A DNA stretch of 44,149 nt from CAYPIE01 sp964410665 (GTDB lineage: Bacteria; Planctomycetota; Planctomycetia; Gemmatales; Gemmataceae): positions 1-44,149 of the forward strand of contig CAYPIE010000050.1 in the NCBI GenBank assembly GCA_964410665.1. The letters are read 5' to 3'. Numbering within the stretch: position 1 is the stretch's first letter; each line of letters opens with the position of its first letter. Made by a program: the position numbers and the translations under genes. Of the stretch, positions 43,321-44,149 are shown piece by piece. The notes under the pieces were generated by a model, which worked only from the letters and a program-made list of their open reading frames with translations, did not search any database and was not told the origin of the DNA.

Positions 43321-43530
43321 TCAACCTGCCCCATTTTCCTGCGTAGGGCACCCGTCGGCAATCCACTGAACGATGTCGCTCTCACGCCACCGCACGTTTC
43401 TTCCCAATTGAATTGGTCGCGGGAGCTTACCGCCGCTGACCATCCGCGAGAGAGTTCGCTTGGACAATTGAAGTCGTTCGCATAGGTCATCCCGTGTTAG
43501 CAATCGTGCCTCGGTTGGCTCTCGAATCAT
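43321..43530 (-). CDS. AlpA/excisionase-like DNA-binding protein
   Basis: 69 residues. The helix-turn-helix LLTRDDLCERLQLSKRTLSR followed by LPRPIQLGRNVRWRESDIVQ is the MerR-like wing seen in AlpA and phage excisionases. The acidic C-terminus is short. It lies directly upstream of the integrase gene on the same strand, in the order expected for an excision module. Confidence 0.85.
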   Translation of the reverse strand: MIREPTEARLLTRDDLCERLQLSKRTLSRMVSGGKLPRPIQLGRNVRWRESDIVQWIADGCPTQENGAG

Positions 43531-43632
43531 GCGGTGCTCCTTTCGCTGTGGCGACGTCGCCGTATGGCGTCGCCTGGTATCGAAAAATCAATGAACTATC
43601 TCGTTTCCATCGCCGGTGATTTGCCGGGATAT

Positions 43633-44058
43633 TCAGTAAATGACTGAGCGACGCGGGGGAGGTTGTTTGTATTCGAACGACCTTTCGAAGAAGTAGGTTT
43701 CATCGATCGAGTACAGTTCTTGGGCTTGGTCTTGTGCCCAGTCCTGTACAGCTACGAGGGGTGGGTCGGTGAAACGCTCGATAAGCGACTCAGTCCCGAA
43801 ACTATGACCGAATGAAGACAGCACTCGCGTGACAAGAACTTCAACCTGCTGCCCTTGTTCGTCTTCGAAACTCGCGTGCCGGCATAGCGGGCAGTGGTGC
43901 CATCCCAACAGGTCGAAAGAAACGCCGGCGAATTCCGCGGTACCATGAGCGACTTGAAGCGTTTCTTGCAACTCCTCGCGACGTTCCACAGTGAGCCCAA
44001 TGGGGCCAGCAGGCCAGTTTTCCTTCCTCAGTGTTTCGAATTGGCGTGGCCTCTCCAT
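43633..44058 (-). CDS. Hypothetical protein with a CPLC motif
   Basis: 141 residues from ATG 44058; a TTG at 44061 would add one. HHCPLCRHASFEDEQG suggests a zinc-binding knuckle. The rest is helical and acidic. No family is recognised. It lies within the integrated element. No strong ribosome binding site is visible. Confidence 0.5.
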   Translation of the reverse strand: MERPRQFETLRKENWPAGPIGLTVERREELQETLQVAHGTAEFAGVSFDLLGWHHCPLCRHASFEDEQGQQVEVLVTRVLSSFGHSFGTESLIERFTDPPLVAVQDWAQDQAQELYSIDETYFFERSFEYKQPPPRRSVIY

Positions 44059-44149
44059 CAATGAGAGAGCAAGAATGCTGAGATCGGTTGCGTGTGGGAT
44101 GCCCCCATTTTCTGTACCAGGGGTTATGAGAGTGAGGTTTGGGTAACAG

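Overview
The window looks like a chromosomal segment of a planctomycete. This rests on the mix of families: two secreted sulfatases, a DUF1570-type lipoprotein peptidase, a PqaA-family protein, an FG-GAP protein, a LamG surface protein with an N-terminal LENRTVPSA sorting-like motif, and scattered short operons. It is inference; no marker rRNA is present. One 100-base run of N (18148-18247) marks an assembly gap.

Left part (1-17.9 kb): a truncated LamG surface protein, a squalene-cyclase-fold protein, a NicO-type metal exporter with a His-rich loop, an enolase-superfamily enzyme coupled to an alpha/beta hydrolase, a DUF1570 lipoprotein, a PqaA-family protein, the rpmE-prfA-prmC translation cluster, two overlapping sulfatase genes, panB, and trpD with a divergent nucleoside hydrolase.

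Central part (18.3-27.5 kb) is the most interesting. lexA is followed on the same strand by a WGR-PARP with an intact H-Y-E triad, a macrodomain protein, a large HEAT-repeat protein with a WGR-like N-terminus, and a SWIM zinc-finger protein. The last three genes are packed very tightly. A strongly structured 326-nt intergenic region follows (one hairpin has 18-bp perfect arms), then a retron-type reverse transcriptase. I read this as a candidate undescribed ADP-ribosylation plus retron locus for DNA damage or phage response. The domain calls are well supported; the joint function is inference.

Right part (27.5-41 kb): an FG-GAP protein convergent with the reverse transcriptase, a membrane protein, a CarF/PEDS1-like plasmanylethanolamine desaturase downstream of a frameshifted fatty acid hydroxylase, a gene broken by an in-frame TAG, a long SF1 helicase-like ATPase with a small partner, a transglutaminase-like protein, pdxJ, ilvC divergent from a marR gene with a near-perfect palindromic operator, an Sm-like protein and a NifU C-terminal-domain protein.

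Right edge (41.6-44.1 kb): a complete ssrA (tmRNA) gene whose 3' end overlaps the 3' end of an antisense tyrosine integrase gene, then an AlpA/excisionase-like gene and an unknown gene. This is the left end of an integrated element that continues beyond the window.
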